NCBI GenBank assembly: GCA_035236585.1
Contig: CP141136.1
Coordinates: 48,501,136-48,565,135 of the forward strand
From: Warburgia ugandensis
Lineage: Eukaryota; Streptophyta; Magnoliopsida; Canellales; Canellaceae
Direction: 5' to 3'
DNA length: 64,000 bases
Shown here: positions 39,752 to 51,300 of the stretch, one piece after another
How the letters are laid out: every line of letters starts with the position of its first letter
How positions within the stretch are numbered: position 1 is the first letter of the stretch
Program-made: the position numbers and the translations under genes
Notes under the pieces: model-generated
What the model saw: the letters and a program-made list of their open reading frames with translations, nothing else
What the model was told of the DNA's origin: nothing
Databases searched by the model: none

Positions 39752-40930
39752 ATGCTGCTACAGAGAGTCACAAGGCAGACAGCTCAAAATACTCTAGAAG
39801 ATAGGAGAGATTAACAATGGAAAATGTGGAAGAGATGGTAACAAGAGTATTAAGAAACCTTCTTCCTCACATTCAACAGTCCCAAAGTTCAACACCTCCA
39901 ATAGAAGTACCAAGTACTTAGGCTCAAGCTCAGCCTAAAATGAGACACAATACACCAACACCAACATCAAATACTCCCACACTAGTATAGGGTCAATCTT
40001 CCCTTGTACCAAGTGAAGAAGTTAGGAATTCTCCATTAACCCCAGAAAAGGTTGACAAAATGATTGAAAGGTTTCAAAAGATGGCTATAGGGAATAATGG
40101 AAAGGGTGAAGTTGTAAAGGCTGAGGAATGCATATATGAAATAGAAAGGACTTTCCATGCACTACGTACTGCTCCAGAGTTGAAGGTTAAATTTGCTACC
40201 TATCTATTAAAACAAGAAGCTGCATTTGGTGGAGATCAGATAACAATACCTTCTTCTCAAATTCTTAAGGTACCACATGGGAAGAATTTAAGGAAGTCTT
40301 CAACCTTAAATATTTTCTTGCTCATGCACAAACAAGAAAGCTAATTGAGTTTCTAGAACATAGGCAAGGAAACATGTTAGTGGTTGAGTATGATAATAAA
40401 TTTACACAGTTAAGGAGATTTGTGACTCATGTGCGTAACACTAAATCACAGACAGTGAATTGGTTCATGGAAGGGTTGCACCCAGAGATGAGGGTGAAAG
40501 TAATGTGTGCTAGACCCATGACTTTGGCAGACTGTGTGGAGATGGCATCAAAGTTTGAAGAAGAATTACAAAAGAACCAAATCACTAAATTTGGTGAAGG
40601 AGGGAACTATAATCAAAGGTCTTTTCAGAAGGGCAAGAGACTCTTAAACAATTTTGGACATCCAAGAAATCACACAAAAAGAAGGCCATGTCTCAAATGT
40701 AGAAGGTTCCACCTTGGAAATATGTGTACTACTGCAATATAGCAAAGGCCCCCCTATAAGATGTTATAATTGATGAGAAATTGGGCACATTGCCAACAAT
40801 TGCAACAAACCTTTGGCAATTAAGGAGGCGAATCCGGAGAATATCCCTCAGCATCAATGAAGGGTATTCACTATCATAGATGGCCAGGCTGAACCATTGA
40901 AAGGAAAGATGGATGATACTATGTTTATGC
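39752..40930 (+). pseudogene. Chromovirus gag, copy 2 (array)
   Basis: Starts ATG CTG CTA and reads RVTRQTAQNTLEDR before a frameshift. Two longer open stretches follow. 40,060-40,344 has EECIYEIERTFHALR and LLKQEAAF. 40,374-40,742 has VVEYDNKFTQLRRF, NWFMEGLHPEMRVKV, CVEMASKFEEELQK and KCRRFHLGNMC. The zinc knuckle near 40,760 is CYN**EIGHIANNC: first Cys, His and last Cys kept, second Cys replaced by a stop. As in copy 1, sequence passes from the gag/protease linker (RVFTIIDGQAEP) straight to the 3' untranslated region, with pol missing at the same place. Confidence 0.9.
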
Positions 40931-41500
40931 CTTATAGTGATGCAAAAATTTCTTTATTATGAATTTGCATAAATCTATCCTTGGAAGATTGTTACAAAGA
41001 ACAATAGTTGAAATTATAGAATGAAGCAATATGTTATTTTGGTAGATAGTCTAAGGGCTACACATATTAGGGAAAATATGCCAAAACTATATATGTTGAA
41101 AAGGAATGAGGATGAGCAATAGAAGTTAGAATAGAAAAGTATGAAGTATTGAAAGATTGGTGAAAATGAGGGATAGAAATTTAGTATACTAGTCATGAGA
41201 AATTAGAAGCTGTGAACAAAAGGGTAACTCAATTTAAGAGTTATTTATCCTTTTGAAAAGTCTAGCAAAGAATCACGATAAATGATTAATGCATTAGCAT
41301 TATTAGTGAGATGTGTGTTCTGAACCAAAAATAGGATTTTTACCCTTAAGAAGAAGATAACATGAATTATGAATGAAAGGAAATGGAGGTTTCCTTATGT
41401 GGCAAGGCCACATAAGTAAACTTATGAATGAGCTAAAAAAAATATCATAAGTAAGTTGAAATGAGAATTTGGAGGACGAATTTATTATAAGGGGGAAGAT
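40931..41500 (+). other. 3' untranslated part of I2 with polypurine tract
   Basis: Colinear with 33,241-33,800. Ends AAGGGGGAAGAT (41,489-41,500) directly before LTR3, preceded by GGAGGACGAATTTATTATAAG. Confidence 0.78.
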
Positions 41501-43963
41501 TGTAATAACCCCAATTTTTTTGTAAATTGATTGAGAAAATTAATTTAGTTTGAATTTTTAAAAATTCTGGGCTAGAATATTAGGTTATTGGAAATTCTCT
41601 TTTTATAGAGATTAGAACATAATTTAAAACTTAGAAATTATGAATGTACTCGAAAAATTGATCGAAATGACACTAAATACATTCAATTCTGAGTTAAAAT
41701 GAAAAATCCCTAATTTTCTTCATTTTAATGAATAAAAAGATAAAATGGTAATTTTACCCATAATCGAGATCTGAGACATCAATATTTATAATGTATTCAG
41801 AAATATGAATCCAACTTCAATAAGTATGGTCAATTCTGAGTTCGGGAGAAAAACTTGGATTTTTCTCCACAAAAGGGCAAAATGGTCCTTTCACACCCTG
41901 TGGGGCCCATGAAAGAATTCAATGGCTAGAAAATATGTAATGAGTAGTCAAACTACTACAAGCTGCTAATGGGGAAGGAGGTGGTAGTGGAGGATCCAAT
42001 GTTAATTTAATATTTAAAAGAATTAAAACATAATTATTACAAGCAATTATGAACAATGCAAAACACCTATAAATACCCCTCCAAAAGAGTTCATTAAAAT
42101 TCCCACAAAATCATCTCACTTACTCTGAAAAACAGATCTTGATTCCTTCCTGAAATTCCAAAACTCCCCAACATCTCTCTTCTTGCACTCTCTCTCCCCT
42201 CTAATTGGAATAAGAGACCTATATTCAATTAGGCACTCTGTTCCAAATTGAATCTCACAAATCCCACTGTCCATACAATCTTAGACTACCTTATCTACAA
42301 AACTCCTAAATCAATTTCAAGATCCAACGGTGCAATCAATAAAAAATGACAAAACAAGGGACTATAGGGCTATCTTATTGTCCAAGGGTATTTATTTCAA
42401 ATTGGGCTTCAAATCTTCGTTGTTTCTGCAATCAAGTAGGTGGAAACACTTCCTATACTTATTTCATGTTATTTTATGTAATTTTTATTTTTCTGTAATT
42501 AGTTTTAGGTTAAATTTTATAAAAAATAAAGGGAGGACCAGAACCCTTCAATTCTAAATGATGGAGGGCTCATATGGAAAATCTGAGCCTTTCAATTGCT
42601 CCAGAAGGGTCCAAAACCCCTAAGGTAGATATTTCAAGAAAATTTATGGAGTTTTGAGCCTTTGATTGAGAGGATTGATTGGACAGTCCAAAATCAAATG
42701 TTCGATCTCCCAAATCAAATTGGGAATGTGGGAGGTGCTGCGAAATGCTATACAGAGATGCGCCCTATGGGAGCATCTCAGCGTGCATCCCGGTGATGGC
42801 CATGTGGTGACCAGTTCGTCCAACCAGATCCGCCCAATCAACCTGGGCCATCCATTCCACTGGGCCCAGATCAAATCTCGACCTTAGGAATGACTGTGAA
42901 CTTCACAATTCAATTGTGGAGTCACCTGAACTCCAAATTGTGATTGGAAAGAAGCTATGGAAAGCTTATAATGTCTATTTTCTTTTGAATATATGGATAC
43001 CTTGGTCGCCCCATCTATGAATCTTGTTATTATATGGATACCAAGCATAAATGAGGCTAAAAGTTAGGTGGGACAATTATGGTAAGGCCATCAATGTGAC
43101 AGCCATGGTCTTCCCTTACAAACATGGATGTTGTGATTTCCACCGAGGATGGTATAGGTGGATTATTGAGTAGTTATCCAGGCACACTAGCATAGTGAAA
43201 TGCCTTATGATATGGCATGATGAGATGCCAGGTAATCGTGGATTACCGATACTACCCAAATGAGGGAATATTTCCAGCAGAGTTTGGATGATTTATCAAC
43301 TCAACATAAGCTGGATATGATTATGTTTTGAGACATTAACTATTTTTCCCAGTTTTGATCGTATGTATATATCTATACACAGTACATATATGACAAAGTA
43401 AAGAGATTGATTCATGAGTATGTTATGAACTATGGGATTATAAAGTATTAGGATTATACTGTCAATTTATTATGCTTCTTGAATCCCCTACCAAGCATAG
43501 CTTGCTGAGATATTGTAAATGTTTCAATGTTTACAATATCTCAGAAATAGAGAAGGAGAATTAGGAGCTCAAGACTTAAGAAGATTTGGAAGAATAATCA
43601 ATCAAGGTATATCCCTTGAAGACATGTATTTTTATTTTTATTTGAAAGCATTATACTATATTGAGAGTTTTTAGTGTATGGTGAGGTTTGAAATTTGGAC
43701 AAGTATTGTACTAATACTTGGGCTGTACTATGAACCATTAGATGGATTCTAGAATTTAATAAAAGAATATTCCTTCAATGGAATTTTATCTTGTATAAAA
43801 TTCTACTTATATTATGTATGAAGTGATGACTTGAGTTCTTCAAAACACGATTTAAAGAAAAGAATTTTTGCTACTTTGTTTTGCAAAATTTTTTTACTAC
43901 TAAGGGCGCCCTGCCTTTGAAAAATGTATTATAAAATGTGTTACAAAGACCCAGGTCATCATA
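41501..43963 (+). mobile_element. Family A LTR3 of the tandem array (internally deleted)
   Basis: Starts TGTAATAACCCC and ends GTCATCATA (the CA end has become TA) before another primer site. Colinear with LTR1 and LTR2 except for a deletion of about 2.3 kb at about 42,980, joining TCTATTTTCTTTTGAA to the block that normally lies near 30,110. TATA at 42,067-42,075, hairpin intact at 43,505-43,544, AATAAA at 43,758. Confidence 0.92.
43505..43544 (+). promoter_or_regulatory. Conserved LTR hairpin (15-bp perfect stem)
   Basis: CTGAGATATTGTAAA, loop TGTTTCAATG, TTTACAATATCTCAG. Same stem as at 24,993-25,032 with a slightly different loop. Confidence 0.85.
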
Positions 43964-44290
43964 GTTGGTATTAGAGCCATTCATTCAGTCACAGTATAGT
44001 ACCCTTATGTCCAATATAAAGATGATAATCCAATTAGAGGATGAGAAATAGTGAGTGAATAAGGTGTAAGATACCACTTGATGAGAATGAGTAGAGAATG
44101 AATTATGTGATCAACTCATTAGTTAAGAATGAGTATAGGAAGAGTTATGTGATTGACTCATTAGTTGAGGAGTTAATGTAATTAGCTCAAGAAGTACTAG
44201 TGGAGTATAAGTAGATATTACTTAGTGAAATAACTAGGAGTACTACTTTGTAAGTTAATGATATCAATATAGGGAATAGTAAGTTTAGAA
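43964..44290 (+). mobile_element. Primer site and truncated leader of a third internal region
   Basis: TGGTATTAGAGCC (43,966-43,978), one transition from the tRNA-Met primer site, then about 310 bases of the leader colinear with I1 and I2, ending at AGTAAGTTTAGAA where it joins a family B LTR end. The array therefore has three LTR/leader junctions but only two gag genes. Confidence 0.88.
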
Positions 44291-44393
44291 CCACTAGCAT
44301 CACATTAGTTCAACTCCTCATGGGATCAACCTCACTAGCATACTATATGGCAAATGATTTGTGCACTTGCAAGTTTTATTTAAAATATCAACA
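44291..44393 (+). mobile_element. Family B LTR, 3' end fragment
   Basis: Carries AACTCCTCATGGGATCAACC and GTGCACTTGCAAGTT, colinear with the LTR ends at 14,880-14,951 and 19,771-19,853, and ends ATATCAACA. It is the other side of the family B LTR begun at 25,803. The middle of that LTR is lost. Confidence 0.72.
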
Positions 44394-44395
44394 AA

Positions 44396-45390
44396 TTTGA
44401 AAAATGAAAACAAATTTATTACTTTAATGAGTCACTTGCACCTTAAAATAGAGAAATGATATATGCAGCTAATGGAGGGGACATCATGTTGAAAGAAAGG
44501 AATACCTAGCCTTAGAAGAAAGTAGGCTTGTAGGGAATAAGAGTAACCTCAAAAGTATCCTATATGCTTAACTCTGTGATTAATAGAATGAATAAGTTTG
44601 ACTCCTTGCGTGGAAGAGTGGATAAGCTTGAAAATGTGTTACAAACCTTCATGACTATCTAGGCATCCACAAATCCTCTACAAGAGATTTGTTCCTTTTG
44701 TTCCAACCTTGTACATTTAACCTCAACTTGTCCATCCAATAGTGTGTACATTAAAAATCTTTTGGAATAGGAGAATGCAATCAATGCATATCGCAACCTT
44801 AGTAATAATCCTTACTCTAAGACCTATAATCCAGGATGCTCTGGTCATCCAAACTTATCATGGTCTAAGAGCAACTACTAGGGAGGTCCATCTAAGAACC
44901 CCTTGCATAGAACAATCTTAGAGTATCAGTTACCCTACAGCCACTTACTTTTCATCTTCCTTAACAACCAAAGGAACCATTAGTTGAGGACAATATAGAG
45001 TTGCTCCTTAAGAAACAAGAGGAGACTTATAAGGCCTTACACAATATTGAGAAGGAGAGTAGATGGAGATCAACTATCAACTATCAAGCTATTACCAATT
45101 TAGAAATGAAAATGAGCTAGTTGTCTGCTGCACTCAGTGAGAGAAGAAAGGCACAATTTCTTAGTCAACCAATTCCAAACCCTAACGGAGAGTTTGAAAT
45201 AGTGTCCCATTCATATACCCATAGACTCCATGTGCAAGCAAAGTCAATAACTACCCTTAGAAGTGACCATCAGGTTGTTAACAAAGTTGAGCAGACAAAG
45301 AAAACTATAGAGGAGAATGAACTAGTTGGAACAGGGAGTCTTAACTCGTTATTATTTATTAATTTGTTAAAGCCAGTAAAGTATTAATGG
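44396..45390 (+). pseudogene. Athila/Tat-like gag, piece 3 (C-terminal)
   Basis: Resumes where piece 2 stops: FEK*KQIYYFNESLAP*NREMIYAANGGDIM (broken by stops), compared with FEKW..Q.FYNGL.P..R.MIDAAAGGAIM in the family. Later it has a perfect CX2CX4HX4C zinc knuckle (CSFCSNLVHLTSTC, near 44,692), the diagnostic NPYSKTYNPGCSGHPNLSWS (near 44,808), and from 45,121 an open stretch with LSERRKAQFLSQPIPNPNG and AKSITTLRS. These are signature Athila/Tat gag motifs. Several stops are present. No protease or pol follows. Confidence 0.9.
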
Positions 45391-45999
45391 ATGAAATTCT
45401 ATGAAATAAATTAAGGAACTTAGCGTTATGAATTTTGTAGGTGTATTCACTACAAATCCTCACGAGAATTAACTTGTCCACTAGGGGTAACGTAGAGGCT
45501 TAAGCGCTTATAGCATAAGCTAAATGCAATCATGAGTACCTAGGAAAATGAAAACCACTTTTGTTGTCTTGATTTTTCTCAATGTTTTGATTAGGAATAG
45601 TAAGGTATTTGATTGATTTCCTATGTAGGCCAAGGAGGTGGTGATGAAATCTAGTCCTTATCTTATAAGGGTTCCTCTGGGGCCCTTAATAAAATTATGT
45701 TCCATCCACCATAAAGCAATAAACGTGCAATGCAAGCATGAGAAATCAAACTAATGCAACCTATATGCTATCCAATCAAGGGTTAGATAGGTGCAAGCTA
45801 ACTCAACAATCCTAATTAAAGATGCAACAATTAGGATGAATGCCTTAATCTGTATGAATTATTCTACCAACTAATATACTAATCACACTAAATGCAACCT
45901 AATTAGAAAAATAAATCATTCAAATTCCTTTTATGTTTGTGATCCCAACCATTTAATCTTAATCTAAAATCAACTAGCAAGAGATTTAGGGTTTTATTA
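45391..45999. other. 3' remnant joined to inverted leader segment
   Basis: 45,440-45,600 (ACTAGGGGTAACGTAGAGGC..) resembles 55,540-55,640, the region just upstream of a polypurine tract in family D. 45,600-45,920 is an inverted copy of the leader at 20,212-20,560. 45,920-45,995 matches 20,560-20,633 in direct orientation. No gene. Confidence 0.6.
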
Positions 46000-47969
46000 T
46001 GTAATAACCCCAATTTTTGTAATTGATTGAGAAAATCAATAAAGTTTGAGTTTCAGATATTTTGGGCTGAAATATTAGGGTTATTTAGAATATACTTTTT
46101 ATAAAAGTATAATCAAATCATAAGACATGTAAAATTGAAATTAAACTTAGCAAACCCTTTAAAATGACTGTAAGCACGACAAATTCTGAATTCGGATGAG
46201 AAATCCTTAAGTTTCTTCATTTCTTGGACAAAAGGGGTAAAATAGTAATTTTACCCAAAAATCAAAATATGAGACATCAAAATTTAGAATGTACTGAGAA
46301 ATACGAATCCAACGCCACTAAGTACACTCAAATCCGAGATCATGGGAATAAAACCCAAAATTTTATACATAAATGGCAAAACGGTCTTTTTACACCATGT
46401 GGGGCCCACATGGGGCTCATAAGGGACCCAAAAACCAATCTTATCAACAGCCCATGTGAATTCATGGGTCAAAAAACATCAGCTGGTCTTGGGGAAGAAA
46501 AATGGGGCATGGGGAAGAAAAAATGGAGCATGGGAGACTTTCATGCCATTTAATAGTAAAAAAATAAAATATTATAGTCATGAAAAAAGACCCAAAATGC
46601 CTATAAATACAACCCCAAAAATCCTCATAAAATTCCCATGAAATTTTCTTCACTCTCCCTGAAAAATTAGACCTAGTTCCCTCTCCATAAACCCAAAATT
46701 TCCAAAAGACATCTCTCTTTTCAATTTGTTTTTCTTTTTAGATTGGAACAAGAGACCTAAAATCAATTAGGCACTTTGTTCCAGATCTAATTTGATCAAT
46801 TCACCATCCAAAACTTCCCAACATATCTATTCTACAAAACCCCCAAAGAAATTTCAAGATCCAACGGTTCAAACAATGAAAATTTGCAAGAAAGGTGCCT
46901 CCTAGGCCATATCTTCATCAATAAGGTATTTTTTCAAATTGGGCATATAACCGAGGTTTTTTCTCCAATCAGGTAGGTGAAAATACTTTCCATAGATGTT
47001 TAATACTGTTTTATGTAATTTTTAGTTTACTGTAATTTATTTTGTTAATAAAACGGTAAAAATAAAGTAAACACCAGAACCCTTAATTCTGGATGATAGA
47101 GTGCTCAGATGAAAATTATGACTGCACCAATTGATCTAGAAGGGTCCAAAACTCTTAGGGTAGAATTTTCACAAAGATCAGAGATGTTTTGGGCCTTCAA
47201 TTGAGAGAGGATTAATTGGACGGTCCAGAATGGACTGTCCGATCTCTGGATCTAACGGCGCCCAAGACGCACACGTGACGCACCGTCGAAAACAGCGCGT
47301 GCGCTGCGCATGGAGCGTCGTCCCAAGCGATACGACGGCGTCCGTCAAATCCACGAGCGGACGCTCCAGGCGACAACCAAGTTTACGGGCGCACGGACAA
47401 TGAGCATTTCGCTCGTCCTATCCGCGTTTGTGGACGCACCTCAAGGGCACTTCCTCCATTCATCCTAGCGGACGCGCCCGACAAACCGAACGCGTCTGCC
47501 CGGTTTGGGTTTTCGCATGAAAGATCTGGGCCGTCCGTTCCTTGGGCCCAGATCAAATCCAGGCCCTAAGAAGGACTGTGAACCTCTAGATCCAATTTCG
47601 GAGTCATCTGAACTCCAAATTGAGATCGGAAAGAAGCTATGGAAAGCTTGAAACCTATTTTTTCTGAGAAAATGATAAAATAGACATACTATTTAATAAA
47701 AACTTTCTGTATTAAAGAAATAAGTTTCCAATTACCTAGATCTTCAAGATATGAGATGATCATATCTTAAAAATATGTTTTAATAATGATATACTATTGA
47801 AATAAAGTGAGATCTATTCTTTAATTGGATATATATGAGATATATTAAGGAATCTACCCATTATGGTAGAAAAACCCTAAAAATACAAAGGGACCCACTT
47901 GATCAATGAGATCAAGTGTGATCAGATCCTTGGGATGGAAAGAATAAATGTTGATATGATGAAATCCAA
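46000..47969 (+). mobile_element. Family A LTR4, 5' portion (5' LTR of the youngest element)
   Basis: Starts TGTAATAACCCC. The five bases before it are TATTA, compared with TATTG after the partner LTR (53,059-53,063), a 4 of 5 match. By eye it differs from LTR5 at 7 of the first ~315 positions. TATA at 46,601, CAG/GTAGGT at 46,970, a well-preserved CpG-rich cassette at about 47,240-47,520. At GAAATCCAAGGA it passes into the integrase C-terminus: the second half of the LTR and nearly all of the internal region are deleted. Confidence 0.92.
46601..46609 (+). promoter_or_regulatory. LTR4 TATA box
   Basis: CTATAAATA, about 600 bases into the LTR. The matching box in LTR5 is at 48,978-48,986. Confidence 0.7.
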
Positions 47970-48326
47970 GGAAAACTTAGTCCTAGATTCATTGGTCCTT
48001 TTGAAATCTTAGAAAGAGTTGGTCCAGTGGCCTACAAATTAGCCTTACCACCCCAACTCTCAGAAATACATAGTGTCTTTCATGTGTCTATGCTAATGAA
48101 ATACCTCCAAGACGGCACTCATGTACTTCAAAGGGTGCTAGAAGAGCTAAAGCCTGACCTAAGCTTCAAAGAGAAGGCAATACGAATTCTGGACCACAAG
48201 GAACAGAAGTTAAGAGCCAAAAGCATTCCGTTAGTCAAAGTCCTGTGGCATCATCACTCTGTTGAGGAAGCCACGTGGGAAACAAAAGTAGAAATTAGGA
48301 AGACGCACCCTAGTTTGTTTGAGTAA
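47970..48326 (+). pseudogene. Integrase C-terminus with chromodomain (uninterrupted fragment)
   Basis: A stop-free frame of about 118 codons reads [18 protein letters not shown], then [20 protein letters not shown] and [13 protein letters not shown]. The chromodomain follows: [35 protein letters not shown], ending HPSLFE and a stop. GPFEI and the chromodomain [15 protein letters not shown] place it in Ty3/gypsy chromoviruses. The domain normally steers integration to marked chromatin. The 5' side is a deletion junction inside the element, so there is no start codon. It is followed by a 3' untranslated stretch and polypurine tract. This is the best-preserved coding piece in the window. Confidence 0.93.
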
Positions 48327-48362
48327 GTAGTGTATTACAAATTTCGAGGACGAAATTATTGT

Positions 48363-48375
48363 AAGGGGGGAAGAT
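48363..48375 (+). promoter_or_regulatory. Polypurine tract
   Basis: AAGGGGGGAAGAT directly before LTR5, preceded by TTTCGAGGACGAAATTATTGT as in the array copies. Confidence 0.9.
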
Positions 48376-51300
48376 TGTAATAACCCCAATTTTTGTAATT
48401 GATTGAGAAAATCAATAAAGTTTGAGTTTCAGATATTTCGGACTGAAATATTAGGGTTATTTAGAATATACTTTTTATAAAAGTATAATCAAATCATAAG
48501 ACATGTAAAATTGAAATTAAACTTAGCAAACCCTTCAAAATGACTATAAGCACGACAAATTTTGAATTCGGATGAGAAATCCTTAAGTTTCTTCATTTCT
48601 TGGACAAAAGGGGTAAAATAGTAATTTTACCCAAAAATCAAAATATGAGACATCAAAATTTAGAATGTACTTAGAAATACGAATGCAACGCCACTAAGTA
48701 CACTCAAATCCGAGATCATAGGAATAAAACCCAAAATTTTATACATAAATGGCAAAACGTTCTTTTTACACCATGTGGGGCCCACATGGGGCTCATAAGG
48801 GACCCAAAAACCAATCTTATCAAACAGCCCATGTGAATTCATGGTTCAAAAAACATCAGCTGGTCTTGGGGAAGAAAAATGGGGCATGGGAAAGAAAAAA
48901 TGGAGCATGGGAGACTTTCATGCCATTTAATAGTAAAAAAATAAAATATTATAATCATGAAAAAAGACCCAAAATGCCTATAAATACAACCCCAAAAATC
49001 CTCATAAAATCCCCATGAAATTTTCTTCACTCTCCCTGAAAAATTAGACCTAGATCCCTCCCCCAAAACCCAAAATTTCCAAAAGACATCTCTCTTTTCA
49101 ATTTGTTTTTCTTTTTAGATTGGAACAAGAGACCTAAAATCAATTAGGCACTCTGTTCCAGATTTAATTTGATCAATTCACCATCCAAAACTTCCCAACA
49201 TATCTATTCTACAAAACCCCCAAAGAAATTTCAAGATCCAACGGTTCAAACAACGAAAATTTGCAAGAAAGGTGCCTCCTAGGCCATATCTTCACCAACA
49301 AGGTATTTTTTCAAATTGGGCATATAACCGAGGTTTTTTCTCCAATCAGGTAGGTGAAAATACTTTCCATAGATGTTTAATACTGTTTTATGTAATTTTT
49401 AGTTTACTGTAATTTATTTTGGTAATAAAAAGGTAAAAATAAAGTAAACACCAGAACCCTTAATTCTGGATGATAAAGTGTTCAGATGAAAATTATGGCT
49501 GCACCAATTGATCTAGAAGGGTCCAAAACTCTTAGGGTAGAATTTTCACAAAGATCAGAGACGTTTTGGACCTTCAATTGAGAGAGGATTAATTGGACGG
49601 TCCAGAATGGACTGTCCGATCTCCGGATCTAGTGGCGCCCAACACGCACACGTGACGCACCGTCAGAAACGGCGCGTGCGCTGCACATGGAGCATCGTCC
49701 GTCAAATCCACAAGCTGACGCGCTAGGCAACAACCAAGTTTATGGGCGCACGAACGATGAGCATTCCGCTCGTCTTGTCCGCATCTATGGACGCACCTTA
49801 AGGGTGCTTCCTTCATTCATCCCAGCGGATGCGCCCAACAAACCGAAAGCGTCCACCCGGTTTGGTTTTCCACCCGAAAGATCTAGGCTGTCTGTTCCTT
49901 GGGCCCAAATCAAATCCAGGCCCTAAGAAGGACTGTGAACCTCCAGATCCAATTCCAGAGTCATCTGAACTCCAAATTGAGATCGGAAAGAAGCTATGGA
50001 AAGCTTGAAACCTATATTTTTTGATAAAATGATAAAATGGACATACTATTTAGTAAAACCTTTTTGTATTAAAGAAATAAGTTTCCAATTACATAGATCT
50101 TCAAGATCTGAGATGATCAGATCTTATAAATATATGTTAATAATGATATACTATTGAAATAAAGTGAGATCTATGGTTTAATTGGATATATATGAGATAT
50201 ATTAAGGGATGAGGAAGAAAAATGGGGCATGGGGAAGAAAAAATGGAGCATGGGGATCTGATCACACTTGATCTCATCGATGGATGGATTATGATGAAAT
50301 CCAAGAAATCATGGATGGATTATTACAAAAATAGATCAATATGATCTTTTGACCTTAATAAAGAAAATTCCCTAAATATAACTAAAATCCTTAATCAAAG
50401 GAAAAGATCTATGATCAAATGGTTGGATCGTAAGTAAAGGTTTATAAAAATGTTAATGTAATTAGTTTCATTTTATATAATAGCATTTTAAATATGATTA
50501 CGTTATAAAGCATGCTAGTATAACATTTAGACTTTAGCATGATATGTGATTTCATTGTTATCATAAGGTGCTAGATTTAATTATTTTAAGTACCTTGCCT
50601 CATTATCATTAAATGTTAAATTATGTAGTTTTATGCTTTGGATTTATAATTCATTTATGGTTAAATATTATTAGTAGATTTACTTGTTATGAGATAAAGA
50701 GCATAAAACATCAAAAAATGTATTCTAATGAGAAAGTAGAGTTTCATTACACAAATAAGAATGGAGTACTTTGGACTTAATTAGTAAGGGCTATAGTTAG
50801 TAGGACAATATAAGGATTATCAAGTCCTTGGCCCAAATTAGGAAAAGAATAATAAACCCCATGAATGACATTATAAATATTCATGGGCTTAATTAAAATC
50901 CATTAGAAAGAGTACTTAGGGTAAACATGCTTATAGGAACCTTATGAAAGGTTGAGCAATGGTCATTGTAGTGAATGATGAACATAGTGGTTAAGTGGGT
51001 TATCTAATAGAGCCTCGCTCTTCCCCTACCTTCCATTGACGTTTGTGAGGTCTAAATGCCTCCTTACATGAGGATTGAAGTAACCACTTTGTGTTCACCC
51101 ATTCAACTAGTAAGCCTTTGCCAATTGGAAATAAGAGGAGCAATCTAGATTTAGGCTTGAATAAGCTACCTTCAACCAACACATTAACTGGTTGAATAAT
51201 AATAATAAGAGCATAAAAGGTTAGTAAATTACCTAACCCTAGTAAAAACAGTAAGTAAGATAAGGATGACCAAACAAGATCCATTAGATCTTGGATGATC

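Noticed and set aside
26305..44295. CCACT at both ends of the family A array as a target duplication
   Set aside because: The right-hand CCACT overlaps the normal leader sequence AGAACCA, the array ends in a truncated leader rather than an LTR, and the family B sequence does not continue in register.
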